From Clostridiales bacterium (GTDB lineage: Bacteria; Bacillota; Clostridia; Peptostreptococcales; Anaerovoracaceae): a stretch of DNA of 64,000 nucleotides. Of the stretch, positions 1 through 8,958 are shown piece by piece. Location: NCBI GenBank assembly GCA_009911365.1, contig QXXF01000017.1:1-64000 (forward strand), given 5' to 3'. Positions within the stretch are counted from its first letter, which is position 1, and each line of letters opens with the position of its first letter. The position numbers were made by a program, and so were the translations under genes. The notes under the pieces are model-generated. The model saw nothing but the letters and a program-made list of their open reading frames with translations. It did not search any database and was not told where the DNA came from.

Positions 1-150
1 TTCAAAATCCTACATAAAACTTTTTGCCTGAAACAATCAATTTACTATTGACTTTTTATTTGCAGGCTTAAAAAATCAAAGCATTTCTGTAATAAAGTAA
101 GTATAGCAAACCCCTAGTTTCTCTAATACAGCCTAATGGATACACATCTA

Positions 151-168
151 GTAGCGATAAGTATATTT
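151..168. promoter_or_regulatory. Candidate operator element shared with 10761-10778
   Basis: The bases GTAGCGATAAGTATATTT recur at 10761-10778 with a single change (G to C at the sixth base). This copy lies about 55 bases upstream of the -10 of the LuxR-type gene; the other lies in the divergent promoter region of the catabolic genes. A shared 18-bp element at these two places suggests a binding site for the regulator encoded at 296, but binding is inferred. Confidence 0.5.
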
Positions 169-197
169 AAATCCACCATTGAATCATAAATTCAATT

Positions 198-226
198 TTG
201 TCTTTCTTGGAAATTCATGATATAAT
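198..226 (+). promoter_or_regulatory. Sigma-A type promoter of the LuxR-type gene
   Basis: TTGTCT at 198-203 and TATAAT at 221-226 are separated by 17 bases, 70 bases before the chosen start codon. The rest of 1-295 holds no open frame I can support. Confidence 0.6.
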
Positions 227-295
227 AACCGAACATAGACTTGCTGCGAAACGGCGTTCATTCTCTAATTGCGTTTTATACATGGAGGCATTTCA

Positions 296-1390
296 ATGAT
301 TTCTCAGTTGGATTATTCGGAAGTAAAACATGCGAATCAGATCATACACAATCTTTACAACATTGATCTGCCGCTGCATAATAGAATCATCAATTTTCTT
401 AATGAAGTCATACAACTGATTTATTTCGATCGAGCCACGATCCTCTTTTACTATAAAGACGCAGATGAAGTTTACCACAAGCATTCCTCCGTGTCTTTGA
501 ATTGGGACAAACAGGCTGACGTGGTAAAGCAATATGACACTTACTACTGTCAGTTCGATGATACGTTGCCAGTGTTTGATCAGGCATCGCCAATCATATT
601 TCGTTCCAGCACGTTCTTTAACCAGGAAACTAGAATGAAAAACGTATACTGGACCGATTATCTGATCCCCAGCAATTGCATTTATTCCCTGGAAGGAAAC
701 TTACAGATCAAAACGCACAAGATCAAAGGGGCATTTAATTTTTACCGAGGCGAAGAAAAGACTGACTTTTCCGAAAAAGATGTGGCTCTCATGGCCTTGC
801 TTCAACCTCATCTTTCTAATGTGCTGAAATATTATGGTGAAGAAAAAGATGCCACTAGCATCTTTTTTATGCTGGAAAATTATAATTGTGTGGGAATCGC
901 TATGTTGGATGCGTTCTACGAGGTGATCCGAAGCAATTCCACCTATCAGTCCTTGATTGATTCCAACCAAAACAGCGTCTCCATTATCAATAAAATCAAT
1001 AGCCTGTGCAACAATCTTTCTTCGGTAAAAACCTTCACAGGTGAGGGGGCATCCATTGAATATAAATTCGAAGACACGCCGATTTTCATCTCTGTTTCCC
1101 GGCTTTTGGAGACAGCTTCCCAAGGCGATGCCCAGTATATCTGCCTGCTTTATGATTTATCCTATTTCATTACCAAAACATTGGACCAGACCAAAGAAAA
1201 ATATACCCTGACCGCCAGGGAGTTCGATATTTTGAAAGCCATCTTAAAAGGAAAAAGCAATGAAGAAATCGCCTCTGATTTATATCTGTCACTTCCAACC
1301 GTAAAAAAATACTTGACTTCCATCTACAGCAAGATGGATATCAAAAATCAAAAACAGATCTTCGAGAAGCTCAAACTCCAGGAGACCTGA
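296..1390 (+). CDS. LuxR-type transcriptional regulator
   Basis: A 364-residue DNA-binding regulator. The C-terminal residues 305-364 form a LuxR/GerE helix-turn-helix, with the LTAREFDIL start, the GKSNEEIA turn and the LPTVKKYL recognition helix. The N-terminal 300 residues match no family I recognise and probably form a sensory domain; there is no receiver aspartate pattern. The ATG at 296 is preferred over an upstream frame start at 269 because GGAGG stands at 284-288. The gene lies beside the 3' end of the minus-strand catabolic operon and convergent to it. Its upstream region shares an 18-bp element with that operon's promoter region, so it is a likely local activator. The ligand is unknown. 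Confidence 0.85.
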   Translation: MISQLDYSEVKHANQIIHNLYNIDLPLHNRIINFLNEVIQLIYFDRATILFYYKDADEVYHKHSSVSLNWDKQADVVKQYDTYYCQFDDTLPVFDQASPIIFRSSTFFNQETRMKNVYWTDYLIPSNCIYSLEGNLQIKTHKIKGAFNFYRGEEKTDFSEKDVALMALLQPHLSNVLKYYGEEKDATSIFFMLENYNCVGIAMLDAFYEVIRSNSTYQSLIDSNQNSVSIINKINSLCNNLSSVKTFTGEGASIEYKFEDTPIFISVSRLLETASQGDAQYICLLYDLSYFITKTLDQTKEKYTLTAREFDILKAILKGKSNEEIASDLYLSLPTVKKYLTSIYSKMDIKNQKQIFEKLKLQET

Positions 1391-1413
1391 TCCGTTTTCC
1401 TACATGGTTTTCC

Positions 1414-1436
1414 AAAAGGCAACAAGGCTGCCTATT
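1414..1436 (-). terminator. Weak hairpin terminator of the minus-strand operon
   Basis: On the minus strand AGGCA and TGCCT enclose a short loop and are followed by TTTT, between the convergent ends of the regulator and the B12-protein gene. The stem is only about five pairs, so this is a weak call. Confidence 0.3.
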
Positions 1437-1480
1437 GCGATTAATAAACAACCCTGCCCCTTATGTCAAATGTCAACAAT

Positions 1481-3250
1481 TTATCGTGCTTTCAACACAT
1501 CTATCGTATCTGACAGATCATTGTAGGCGTATACCCCTAAATCCAATAACATGTCGCTGATTTCTGTAGGCTCTGAGTGGCCTGGAAGAATTGCGTTCAG
1601 CTTTCCACCTATGAAGAAATTGTATTGCTTTCCTCTATCCTTTTCCAACTGCAATAATTGCCTTCCATAATCCAGTGCTTGTCCGTTATGGCAACTGATG
1701 GCCACATTAGCGGCGCCCTCTTCATCAGCGAAATCCAGCATGTCGATGGCGTCCATGTCCACCCCGCCATTGATCACAGTGGCACCAAAGGCCTTTAACA
1801 CCCCTTCCACAAGAATGATGCCATAGGTGTGCGCATCTCCTGAGCCGATGACAATTTTTTTGCCTGCCAGATCATCTTGCCGGTATCCTTTTGACTTCAA
1901 TTCTTGGATGATCTCATCCTTCATTTCCACAGTCTGCCGGCCTAATACCGTTGGATAAAATGGTTTGATCTCTGTTGTCCCCTTTTTGTATGTGGTAGGA
2001 TGGAAGGCCTGTTCAAATTTGATCGGATCAAAATGCTTTAATGTCAAAATCATTTCCAACGGATCTTCCACATCGATCCCAGCTTCTTTGAATCCTTCCA
2101 TTGCATTATGGAAGAACACTTTTCCCTGCTCCTCCATGACTGCCGCCATTTCCTCCAGTTTACTAAAATTCATGAATGACAGCCATTCATCCGCCTTTTC
2201 TTCCGTACGCTTTCCAGCGACAAAGATGTCCCACAGTTCATCCATGGTAGGCACGGCGATCTTTTCTGTGATGGCCACAGGATTGATGCCTAGTCCCATC
2301 CGATATTTCTTTTCCACAATGATTTCAAAGAGCATTTCCTGACAGCTAGTCCCAAAATTAGCGTTGATATCATGATCCCACTGCATATTGGTAGAACCAT
2401 TGATATAGGACATGACCGGATGGTCTTCTGTTGATAGCAGCCGGTGAAGAGCCAGGGGAATAGCCAGCCTGGTGTCGATTTCACTGAGCAGCCCGCCAAA
2501 GCTGATTGAATATCCGGCATGGCACAACTGGGAGCAGATATAGTGCTCTATCAGCGCATACCCGATATAGGAAGCACAATCTATGAAATAGCCAGGGAAC
2601 CCGTCATCCAGGTATGTTTCCACGGAAAAGTGTTCATCCCGCTTCGATGCCATGATACCCAGAGCCACCACCATGTCGGAAAAACGCTTTACTTCATCAT
2701 CAAAACCAGGATGATCCCAAATAAATTGCGAGAACTCCCCGACTCTCGGAGAACCTGCCTTCAATGCGTTGATGGTGGTTTCTATGGCATTGGGCGTGAC
2801 CAAATGATGGTCCGCAAAGATTACATCCACAGGGGCCGCCTCTGTATGCTTGAGATAATCCTCCAAGCCTTCCATGATATAGCTTGTGGTCGCAGGCGCT
2901 TTGTCCCGGTATTCTTTTGGTAACCCCATGAGCTGGCTCGGTATAGTCTGGATCAAATTCAATTCATATCCCAGGCTTTCTGCTCTCCTATGCAGCTCTG
3001 CGATAGCTTCCACCTCTTCATCAATGGTGGCCAGCCCCACAAGCAGATCCCATACGATTTTTCCTTCACGCATGCATTCTTTCTTGTAATCCATGTGGCA
3101 AGTATATTTTCCGCCGCTTTCCCTAATGAACCGGCTGCATCCAGCTTCAAACGAGTTTCCGATTTCTAATCCTTTTTTCACCAAATCCATGCCCGATTCA
3201 TGAGGCTCCGGTTTGATGCTTTTGATATAATCCAACATTACTTTGTCCAT
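1481..3250 (-). CDS. Cobalamin-dependent mutase-like protein, fused B12-binding domain
   Basis: 589 residues. The C-terminal part (about 464-589) is a B12-binding Rossmann-like domain: DAHTYG at 472-477 gives the D-x-H-x-x-G signature whose His ligates cobalt, followed by SCHNGQ and a glycine-rich IGGKLN segment like those of glutamate mutase small subunits. The first 460 residues resemble the large-subunit barrel of carbon-skeleton mutases only in layout, so the substrate cannot be read. The 66-kDa fused layout recalls 2-methyleneglutarate mutase. It is the last gene of a seven-gene operon. The ATG at 3250 has AAGG at a normal distance; the in-frame ATG at 3256 lies too close to it. Family assignment is good; the reaction is inferred to be a radical carbon-skeleton rearrangement. 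Confidence 0.7.
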   Translation of the reverse strand: MDKVMLDYIKSIKPEPHESGMDLVKKGLEIGNSFEAGCSRFIRESGGKYTCHMDYKKECMREGKIVWDLLVGLATIDEEVEAIAELHRRAESLGYELNLIQTIPSQLMGLPKEYRDKAPATTSYIMEGLEDYLKHTEAAPVDVIFADHHLVTPNAIETTINALKAGSPRVGEFSQFIWDHPGFDDEVKRFSDMVVALGIMASKRDEHFSVETYLDDGFPGYFIDCASYIGYALIEHYICSQLCHAGYSISFGGLLSEIDTRLAIPLALHRLLSTEDHPVMSYINGSTNMQWDHDINANFGTSCQEMLFEIIVEKKYRMGLGINPVAITEKIAVPTMDELWDIFVAGKRTEEKADEWLSFMNFSKLEEMAAVMEEQGKVFFHNAMEGFKEAGIDVEDPLEMILTLKHFDPIKFEQAFHPTTYKKGTTEIKPFYPTVLGRQTVEMKDEIIQELKSKGYRQDDLAGKKIVIGSGDAHTYGIILVEGVLKAFGATVINGGVDMDAIDMLDFADEEGAANVAISCHNGQALDYGRQLLQLEKDRGKQYNFFIGGKLNAILPGHSEPTEISDMLLDLGVYAYNDLSDTIDVLKAR

Positions 3251-3321
3251 TTTCATCCGCCTTTCCGCACCTTTGTTTTGCGGAGCAGAGGCGGTGCCTT
3301 CACTGCCCCTGCTCTGATTCC

Positions 3322-3600
3322 CTAATGTTTCTTTGGGATATACTTGATCCTTGATTTCCCAAAATCTGTGACTTCGTAGTGCACTTGCAGCTCGCCCTTT
3401 TCATTGTATTCTACGTTTGCTTCTCGGATCATGTTGACACCGAGCAAGGCCTGCATGTAATCGTCCATGCGGTGGTAATTCATCTGTCGTTCACCAGCAT
3501 ACTCATCTTTGATGGCATCCATGACCTCTTGGGTCGTCACAGGATGGTCCGCTTGGGAAAGATATTCAAAAACTCTCAATTTCAATGGTAATTTATCCAT
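3322..3600 (-). CDS. Small winged-helix-like protein
   Basis: 92 residues with a pattern of helices and a closing beta-wing reminiscent of winged-helix proteins: an N-terminal LRVFEYLSQ helix, a VTTQEVMDAI helix pair, and a C-terminal VHYEVTDFGKSRI strand region. No metal or catalytic motif is visible. It sits between the transporter and the B12-protein gene in the operon and has a good GGAGGA ribosome site. It could be a small regulator or an accessory subunit of the mutase; I do not recognise the family. Confidence 0.55.
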   Translation of the reverse strand: MDKLPLKLRVFEYLSQADHPVTTQEVMDAIKDEYAGERQMNYHRMDDYMQALLGVNMIREANVEYNEKGELQVHYEVTDFGKSRIKYIPKKH

Positions 3601-3621
3601 GCTTTCATCCTCCTGCCTCGA

Positions 3622-3747
3622 TCAATTGTTTCTCAGTTTCACTAAATCCTTTGGGTTGCCCACTACCATCATAACACCGATGAAAATGATGACGCATCCG
3701 ATGATGGCCTGTCCGGTGATCGCATAGCTGCCAAGATCCAAAGGATC
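3622..3747 (-). pseudogene. Detached C-terminal end of the EamA transporter, out of frame
   Basis: In a different reading frame from the transporter gene this stretch encodes 41 residues starting DPLDLGSYAITGQAIIG, then a clean hydrophobic helix and a basic tail before a stop at 3622. This is what the last helix of a DMT/EamA carrier should look like (compare the usual GEPL...GxxLIxxGV ending), while the annotated frame ends in a serine/aspartate-rich nonsense tail. The original C-terminus therefore appears to have been cut off from the rest of the gene. Confidence 0.7.
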
Positions 3748-4538
3748 GGAGTCCCCGCACTGAAAGCTTCTGCCATCATGGAAAATCCTAATGTGGCATC
3801 GCCCGCAATCAATCCTGCGGCAGGCACGAACAAAATCAGGAACATGAGTCCCGAGCCAAAGCTTCGGTAAATACCACAGGCCGTAGCTGAATCCGTCATG
3901 TCAGCGGCATAGATGCAGCAAACGCCTTCAATGCCCCATCCAACAGATGAAAGAACCGCAAAGAGCAATCCAATGGCAAAATACGGGTATTCCTTTCCTG
4001 TTGGCGGCGCCCAGGACACAATCAGCACGCCTGCGACTGCGATAACGATCCCCAACCAGATCCTGGCATTCAGGTTTTCTTTAAACAGGATCCTGCCTGC
4101 GATAGCGCCAACGATAGGCGAAGTTCCACCAATGGCGAGCGCATATGTAGGCTCACACAGATTAATCGCAATCAGGCTGGCTCCCGTGGCAAAAGGTCCA
4201 CCGAAAAAGGCAGCCAATAAAGTCGCCGCACCGATCTTGGTCTTCAAAAGCCGGCCATACTCTTTCAAACTCCGCCCTGTAGCGAGGTTGATTATCAGTA
4301 CCCAAATGCCTGAAAACAAATCATTGAGACAGCCTGTGACAATGGATGCCACGGCGATCACAGCAACCGTGTACGCAGGGTCAGAAAACGGAGACATTCC
4401 TCCCGCCACGCCCATGATGTTTCCGTAAAAAGCCCAGGTGACCGCAGCGCTGCACGCCCACAAAAGGCCAGTGGCCGCATATCTGATCTTGCGCTTTTCC
4501 AACGCCTGCTGGGGCGTGATCTGATTCAAAGTATTCAT
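3669..4538 (-). CDS. DMT/EamA-family transporter, C-terminus disrupted
   Basis: An integral membrane carrier of the drug/metabolite transporter type. About eight hydrophobic helices and two EamA-like halves are visible; AIGGTSPIVGAIAGRILFKE closes the first half. The 289-residue frame ends in a hydrophilic tail of RSPDRPSSDASSF type that does not belong to the family, and the true last helix lies out of frame at 3622-3747. Roughly 40 residues between them seem missing, so this is probably an internal deletion with a frameshift or an assembly collapse. It begins 20 bases after the VOC gene with a strong AAGGAG site. As the only carrier in the operon it would be the natural uptake or efflux step for the pathway, if still functional. 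Confidence 0.7.
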   Translation of the reverse strand: MNTLNQITPQQALEKRKIRYAATGLLWACSAAVTWAFYGNIMGVAGGMSPFSDPAYTVAVIAVASIVTGCLNDLFSGIWVLIINLATGRSLKEYGRLLKTKIGAATLLAAFFGGPFATGASLIAINLCEPTYALAIGGTSPIVGAIAGRILFKENLNARIWLGIVIAVAGVLIVSWAPPTGKEYPYFAIGLLFAVLSSVGWGIEGVCCIYAADMTDSATACGIYRSFGSGLMFLILFVPAAGLIAGDATLGFSMMAEAFSAGTPILWILAAMRSPDRPSSDASSFSSVL

Positions 4539-4558
4539 AACGCTCTCCTTTCTGTCAT

Positions 4559-5008
4559 TTAGTATTGCATGATTTCAATGATAACGCCAAATGGATCCAG
4601 CAGTTGCATCCAGTACGCAGTTCCGCTTTCCGCCTCTTCTGTTTCATATGCCAACGGAGCCAGGAATGGCTTCAAGCCATGCTCTTCCAATTTTTTCACC
4701 CATTCATCGATGTCATCCACCAGAAAGGATATATGGTGTTTTCCATTATAATCCGCTACCTCTGATCCTTCAAGTGCTCTCGGCTCTTCAAATTCCACCA
4801 ACTCAATTTTGCTGCCATCAGGCGCTTTTAACGTTGCGATTCTGTGGAGGCAGTCAGGCAATCCCATAGCGCGGGTTTCTCTATAGTCCGTGACCCATTC
4901 TCCCGGTGCCTCAGCGATTTCCAAACCTAAGACACCATTGTAAAATGCAATGGCCTTTTCAAGGCTTTTCACAACAACGCCCACATGTCCGATTCCTAAA
5001 ATTTTCAT
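4559..5008 (-). CDS. VOC-superfamily protein (glyoxalase / methylmalonyl-CoA epimerase-like)
   Basis: 149 residues forming two beta-alpha-beta-beta-beta modules. Likely metal ligands are the His of GIGHVGV near the N-terminus, the Glu of IELVEF, the His of HHISFLV, and the Glu of VIIEIMQ at the end, the usual H/E/H/E set of metal-dependent VOC enzymes. Members include glyoxalase I, methylmalonyl-CoA epimerase and ring-cleavage dioxygenases. In an anaerobe, and next to a B12 mutase-like gene, an epimerase or isomerase role is more likely than oxygen chemistry, but this is inference. The ATG at 5008 has AAAGGAG upstream. Confidence 0.75.
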   Translation of the reverse strand: MKILGIGHVGVVVKSLEKAIAFYNGVLGLEIAEAPGEWVTDYRETRAMGLPDCLHRIATLKAPDGSKIELVEFEEPRALEGSEVADYNGKHHISFLVDDIDEWVKKLEEHGLKPFLAPLAYETEEAESGTAYWMQLLDPFGVIIEIMQY

Positions 5009-5023
5009 GATTACTCCTTTCGC

Positions 5024-7867
5024 CTACTTTGGGTTGTTTCTAATGTATTCCATCTCCTCTTTAAATTCCGTTCCCAGGAAATACCGTTTTGGCGGCTCTA
5101 TGGTTTTCCCCGCAGCCAAAGCGTCAATCCCCGCTTTTACTTTTTCCGGTGATGCTGGTAACTCGTAGATTCTTACGCCGCAAGCGTCTTTGATGGCATT
5201 GATCACAGCCATGTGGCCGCCTGACTGATAGGCTTCTGACGCTCCGGAAGATCCAAATGGATTGCTCGTTCTATATGTGGTATTGTGGATGACATGGAAT
5301 TGGTCGGGAATCTCTTTGATGGTTGGCACGCCGCCTCTAAGGGGGTCTGTATGCTTAGTCACATCTTCATAGTTTTCTGTGAGCGCAAAGCCAATACTAT
5401 GGGACATACCGCCGTAAGCCTGTCCGTTAAGAGCTTCTATGTCTCCAATCACGCCTACATCATCTACGCATGTCACTCCGATTACTGTGGTTTTTCCCGT
5501 GTCCGTGTCCACTTCCACCTCCGCTAAAAACAGAGCGTAACAGTATTCTGGCTGTGGATTTCCCACGCCCGTGTTTGGATCCATTTCCACAACAGAGTCA
5601 TCCTCTTTGTTAGCATACATGCCTTCATATTTGGTAGGTATGCCTTGATCAACCATTTCCTGGTATGTCCGATATGTGCTGTCTGGTTTTCGCATAGCGT
5701 TCATCAAGGCCTCCGCCGCCCGGACCACCGCCTTTCCATTCATGTAATGCTGTCTGGAAGCGGCACTTTCCCCGCTGTTAGGGCAATGTTTGGAGTCATT
5801 TTGGATCAGCACGATGTCATCCGGGGTAACGCCTAACGGTTTGAGCGCTTCTAATGTGCAGTGGAGCGAACCAACGTCTCCGCCTTGTCCTACGTCTTCC
5901 CAAGTGTCATATTTCACAAACTTGCCGTCTTCTCTAAGTTCCAGATAAACGACGCATTCATCCGCCGCACCCTCTGTCACTTTATAGCCGCCCCATGCCA
6001 GGCCCACGCCTCTTCTTTTTTCAGGACGATCCTTCGCCTTAGCTTCTGCCACTGCTTTTTCGTAGATCGGCCGGAGCTTCTCCATCATCTCTTCCATTGG
6101 ATAATTAGGAAACAAAGCGCTAGTGATGTTGGAATCCCCTGGTCTGGCGATATTGTTCCACCGAATCTCAAATGGATCCATTCCCAGCTTTTCCGCCATC
6201 ATGTCCATGAGCGCCTCCGATGTGGTATAGGCCTGCGGCGACCCATATCCTCTATATGCAGTTCCGTAGGAATGATTTGTAGTGGCTACTCTCGCCACGC
6301 CAATGGCATTTGGCACATTGTATGGGAAAAAGAGGAACCTAGCATATGGAGAAATGATATCATCACCCAGTTCATCATAGGCACCATGGTCGATTCCCGC
6401 ATCGAATTCTACCGCTAGGATCTTGCCTGCGTCATCGCAAGCCATTCTTGCGTTACAGTAAGATGGAGAGCGCTTGCCGGAAAAGGCCATGTACTGCTGA
6501 TATGTCATGGAAAAGGCTATCGGCTTGTCATCACAAGCCAGGCAGGCGATGGCCGCTATGGCATAGGTGGCCGCCGCAATGCCCCATCCGAAACAGCCGC
6601 CGGTCGGATTAGCAATAACCCGGATCTTCTCTTCTGGCAGGCCTGTGGCTTCTGCAATGTCCCCCAGGTTGGTATACACGGCCTGGGATTTGCAATGGAT
6701 GGTCAGCAGCCCATCATCACCCCAATAGGCCTGAACCGTGTCACCCTCAATAGGCATATGCGGTTCCCTGGAAGAATAAAATCTGCCTTCCACCACGTGA
6801 GGCGCGTCATCAAAAATTTGAGGAGTATCGTAGCCTGCTCCTTTTAGCACAGGCTGCCGCGACCACACGTTAGGATGGTCCTCATGGATGCGGATCGCAT
6901 CCGGCATGGCCGCTTCCAAGTAATTGGTATAGGCAGGAAGCGTCTCATATTTGATGGTCACCTTTTCGGCCGCTGCTATGGCATGGGCCTTTGTGTCTGC
7001 GGCCACCAGTGCCACAATGTCGCCATAGTTCACGATCTTGTCTTCCACCAACAGTACGTGAGTTGGCTCGCTGGCTGTGCTCCATGGCAGGAAGGTGAAC
7101 ATATTCAGACGATTGCTGCCTTTAATGTCCTTATGGGTGACAACTTTATATACACCCTCCATAGCTTCTGCTTCCGCAGTATTAATTTTCAGCACTTTTG
7201 CGTGATGCGCCACCTTTGGCTGCACCATGACCACATGCAGAGTCTCTGGAGGCATCTTCAATTCAATGTCATCTCCATAATCCGTCACGCCGCACACTTT
7301 TCCCAGAGCCGCCGGTCTTGGCAAGGCTTTTCCATAGTACTCTTTGTCATCTGGCATAGGCTGCTTGATGTCTTCAATGTCGCACTCGCCCCGCATGACT
7401 TTCGCCGCTTCCATAACAGCGTTGACAATCTGCTTATATCCCGTGCACCGACACAGATTTCGATGTTTATGAAACCAATCCCTGATTGCCTCTCTGGTCG
7501 GGTCCGGATTTTCCTGTAGCAATTGATATGCGGACACAATAAAACCAGGTGAACAGAATCCGCACTGAACAGCACCGTGGTTCATGAACGCTACCTGCAG
7601 AGGATGCAGGTGCATAGGGCTGCCGATCCCTTCAATAGTGACCACCTTGCTGTATTCTTTGATACTTTTTATTTTTTTCGTGCAGGATCGGGTTACCTTT
7701 CCGTTCAAAATCACGGAGCACGCACCGCATACGCCAACGCCACAGCCCACCTTTGTCCCTGTCAAGCCTAATCTTCTGATCACATCTGCCAAAGTATCTT
7801 GCTCAGGATCGCAGATGAACATTCTGTCAGCACCGTTGATGTTCAATGTCATTTTTTTTAATTTCAT
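5024..7867 (-). CDS. Molybdenum hydroxylase (xanthine dehydrogenase/aldehyde oxidoreductase family), fused 2Fe-2S and Moco domains
   Basis: 947 residues. Residues 1-80 are a plant-type 2Fe-2S ferredoxin domain (Cys 42, 47, 50, 62); residues 85-160 hold the second 2Fe-2S cluster (Cys 102, 105, 139, 141); the remaining ~780 residues are the molybdopterin-binding domain. A GASE segment near the C-terminus supplies the expected active-site glutamate, followed by the conserved AVINAIKDACGVRI helix. No FAD domain is present. This is the architecture of Desulfovibrio-type aldehyde oxidoreductase, which passes electrons to a separate acceptor. The enzyme hydroxylates an aldehyde or an N-heterocycle with water-derived oxygen; the substrate is not readable. 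No cofactor-synthesis gene is in the window. Confidence 0.87.
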   Translation of the reverse strand: MKLKKMTLNINGADRMFICDPEQDTLADVIRRLGLTGTKVGCGVGVCGACSVILNGKVTRSCTKKIKSIKEYSKVVTIEGIGSPMHLHPLQVAFMNHGAVQCGFCSPGFIVSAYQLLQENPDPTREAIRDWFHKHRNLCRCTGYKQIVNAVMEAAKVMRGECDIEDIKQPMPDDKEYYGKALPRPAALGKVCGVTDYGDDIELKMPPETLHVVMVQPKVAHHAKVLKINTAEAEAMEGVYKVVTHKDIKGSNRLNMFTFLPWSTASEPTHVLLVEDKIVNYGDIVALVAADTKAHAIAAAEKVTIKYETLPAYTNYLEAAMPDAIRIHEDHPNVWSRQPVLKGAGYDTPQIFDDAPHVVEGRFYSSREPHMPIEGDTVQAYWGDDGLLTIHCKSQAVYTNLGDIAEATGLPEEKIRVIANPTGGCFGWGIAAATYAIAAIACLACDDKPIAFSMTYQQYMAFSGKRSPSYCNARMACDDAGKILAVEFDAGIDHGAYDELGDDIISPYARFLFFPYNVPNAIGVARVATTNHSYGTAYRGYGSPQAYTTSEALMDMMAEKLGMDPFEIRWNNIARPGDSNITSALFPNYPMEEMMEKLRPIYEKAVAEAKAKDRPEKRRGVGLAWGGYKVTEGAADECVVYLELREDGKFVKYDTWEDVGQGGDVGSLHCTLEALKPLGVTPDDIVLIQNDSKHCPNSGESAASRQHYMNGKAVVRAAEALMNAMRKPDSTYRTYQEMVDQGIPTKYEGMYANKEDDSVVEMDPNTGVGNPQPEYCYALFLAEVEVDTDTGKTTVIGVTCVDDVGVIGDIEALNGQAYGGMSHSIGFALTENYEDVTKHTDPLRGGVPTIKEIPDQFHVIHNTTYRTSNPFGSSGASEAYQSGGHMAVINAIKDACGVRIYELPASPEKVKAGIDALAAGKTIEPPKRYFLGTEFKEEMEYIRNNPK

Positions 7868-7889
7868 AATGGCTCCCTTCCTTGACTCC

Positions 7890-8945
7890 CTACTGATGTT
7901 CTGGATATAGCAATACTTTCAGTCCTTTTTTGGCTTCCAAGAGTTCGAACCCTTTCTTGTACTGACTCAAAGGCAATTTGTGGGTGATCAGCTTTTCCAG
8001 TTCCAGTTTTTTGCTTGCCAGCAGTTTGACCGCCATGTCCCATGCGTCATACACTTCTCCAAAGGAGAATATGATCTTGCAGGCCTTCAGCAAGAATTGA
8101 TTCCAGTTCAGCTTGATTTCTTCGGCTGCTGTTTCACCTAGTACCACGATGGTCCCTGTCTTTTTGATCAGTTGAGGCATCATGGCAATGGCAGGGCCCG
8201 CACCGGAAGCTTCTATGATCACATCCGCTCCCCGGCCGTTTGTTTCCTGGGCGATGATTTCACGGATGTTCTCCTTCTCTACATTGACCACCAGGTCAAT
8301 AGCGTTGATGCTCCTGGCGATCGGCAGCCTGACGGCTTCGTCCACATCAGTGCCTGTGACCAAAACTTTTGCCGCACCCAGAACCTTTGCCGCCATGGCG
8401 GCCATCAGGCCAATGGTTCCGCAGCCCTGTACCATGACAATATCCTGAGGCCGCAGCACCTCCTTTACATATTCTGCCTGACAGACTACGTTTAACGGTT
8501 CCGCCATGGCTCCCTCTTCATCAGTCACTTGATCCGCAAGCTTGAAAAGGAATTTTTCCGGCGTACAGTAATATTCTGCCCAGCCTCCGTTTTCATCATA
8601 GCCTACCGCTTTGCCGTTCGGGCAGAAGTTGGCCATTCCCTTTCTGCAGAATTCGCATGTGCCGCAGGCTCCTTTATCCAACTGTGCTACGACTCGTTCT
8701 CCCACTTTCCAGTCGGTGACGTTTTTTCCTACTCTAGAAATTTCACCGCAAAATTCGTGTCCCACCACTACTGGCGGCGTATAGAAATGGTTGTCATGAT
8801 ACAAATGCAGTTCGCTGCCGCAGATACCGATGCACTTTACGCGAATCTCCACTTCATCCGGCTTGGGTGCTCTCCGTTCCACTTCCGTATATGCCCAGCC
8901 TTCTTTTCCGTCTCGCTGTTTCACTACAGCTTTCATGCGTTCCAT
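7890..8945 (-). CDS. Zinc-dependent medium-chain alcohol dehydrogenase
   Basis: 351 residues. The catalytic-zinc region is GICGSELHLY with the following GHEFCGEI; the structural-zinc loop CGTCEFCRKGMANFC has four cysteines; the nucleotide-binding fold follows with GCGTIGLMAA. This is the sorbitol/threonine dehydrogenase branch of the MDR family. It would oxidise or reduce a hydroxyl or carbonyl intermediate with NAD(P). It is the second gene of the operon, 13 bases after the thiamine-diphosphate enzyme. The ATG at 8945 is preferred because AGGAGG lies seven bases upstream. Confidence 0.85.
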   Translation of the reverse strand: MERMKAVVKQRDGKEGWAYTEVERRAPKPDEVEIRVKCIGICGSELHLYHDNHFYTPPVVVGHEFCGEISRVGKNVTDWKVGERVVAQLDKGACGTCEFCRKGMANFCPNGKAVGYDENGGWAEYYCTPEKFLFKLADQVTDEEGAMAEPLNVVCQAEYVKEVLRPQDIVMVQGCGTIGLMAAMAAKVLGAAKVLVTGTDVDEAVRLPIARSINAIDLVVNVEKENIREIIAQETNGRGADVIIEASGAGPAIAMMPQLIKKTGTIVVLGETAAEEIKLNWNQFLLKACKIIFSFGEVYDAWDMAVKLLASKKLELEKLITHKLPLSQYKKGFELLEAKKGLKVLLYPEHQ

Positions 8946-8958
8946 CAAACAGCCTCCT

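Noticed and set aside
1-295. Remnant of a gene at the left edge
   Set aside because: Only short frames with stop codons in all phases; AT-rich regulatory sequence.
5024-7867. Xanthine dehydrogenase for purine breakdown
   Set aside because: The FAD domain is absent and no purine genes are in the island; the family call stays general.
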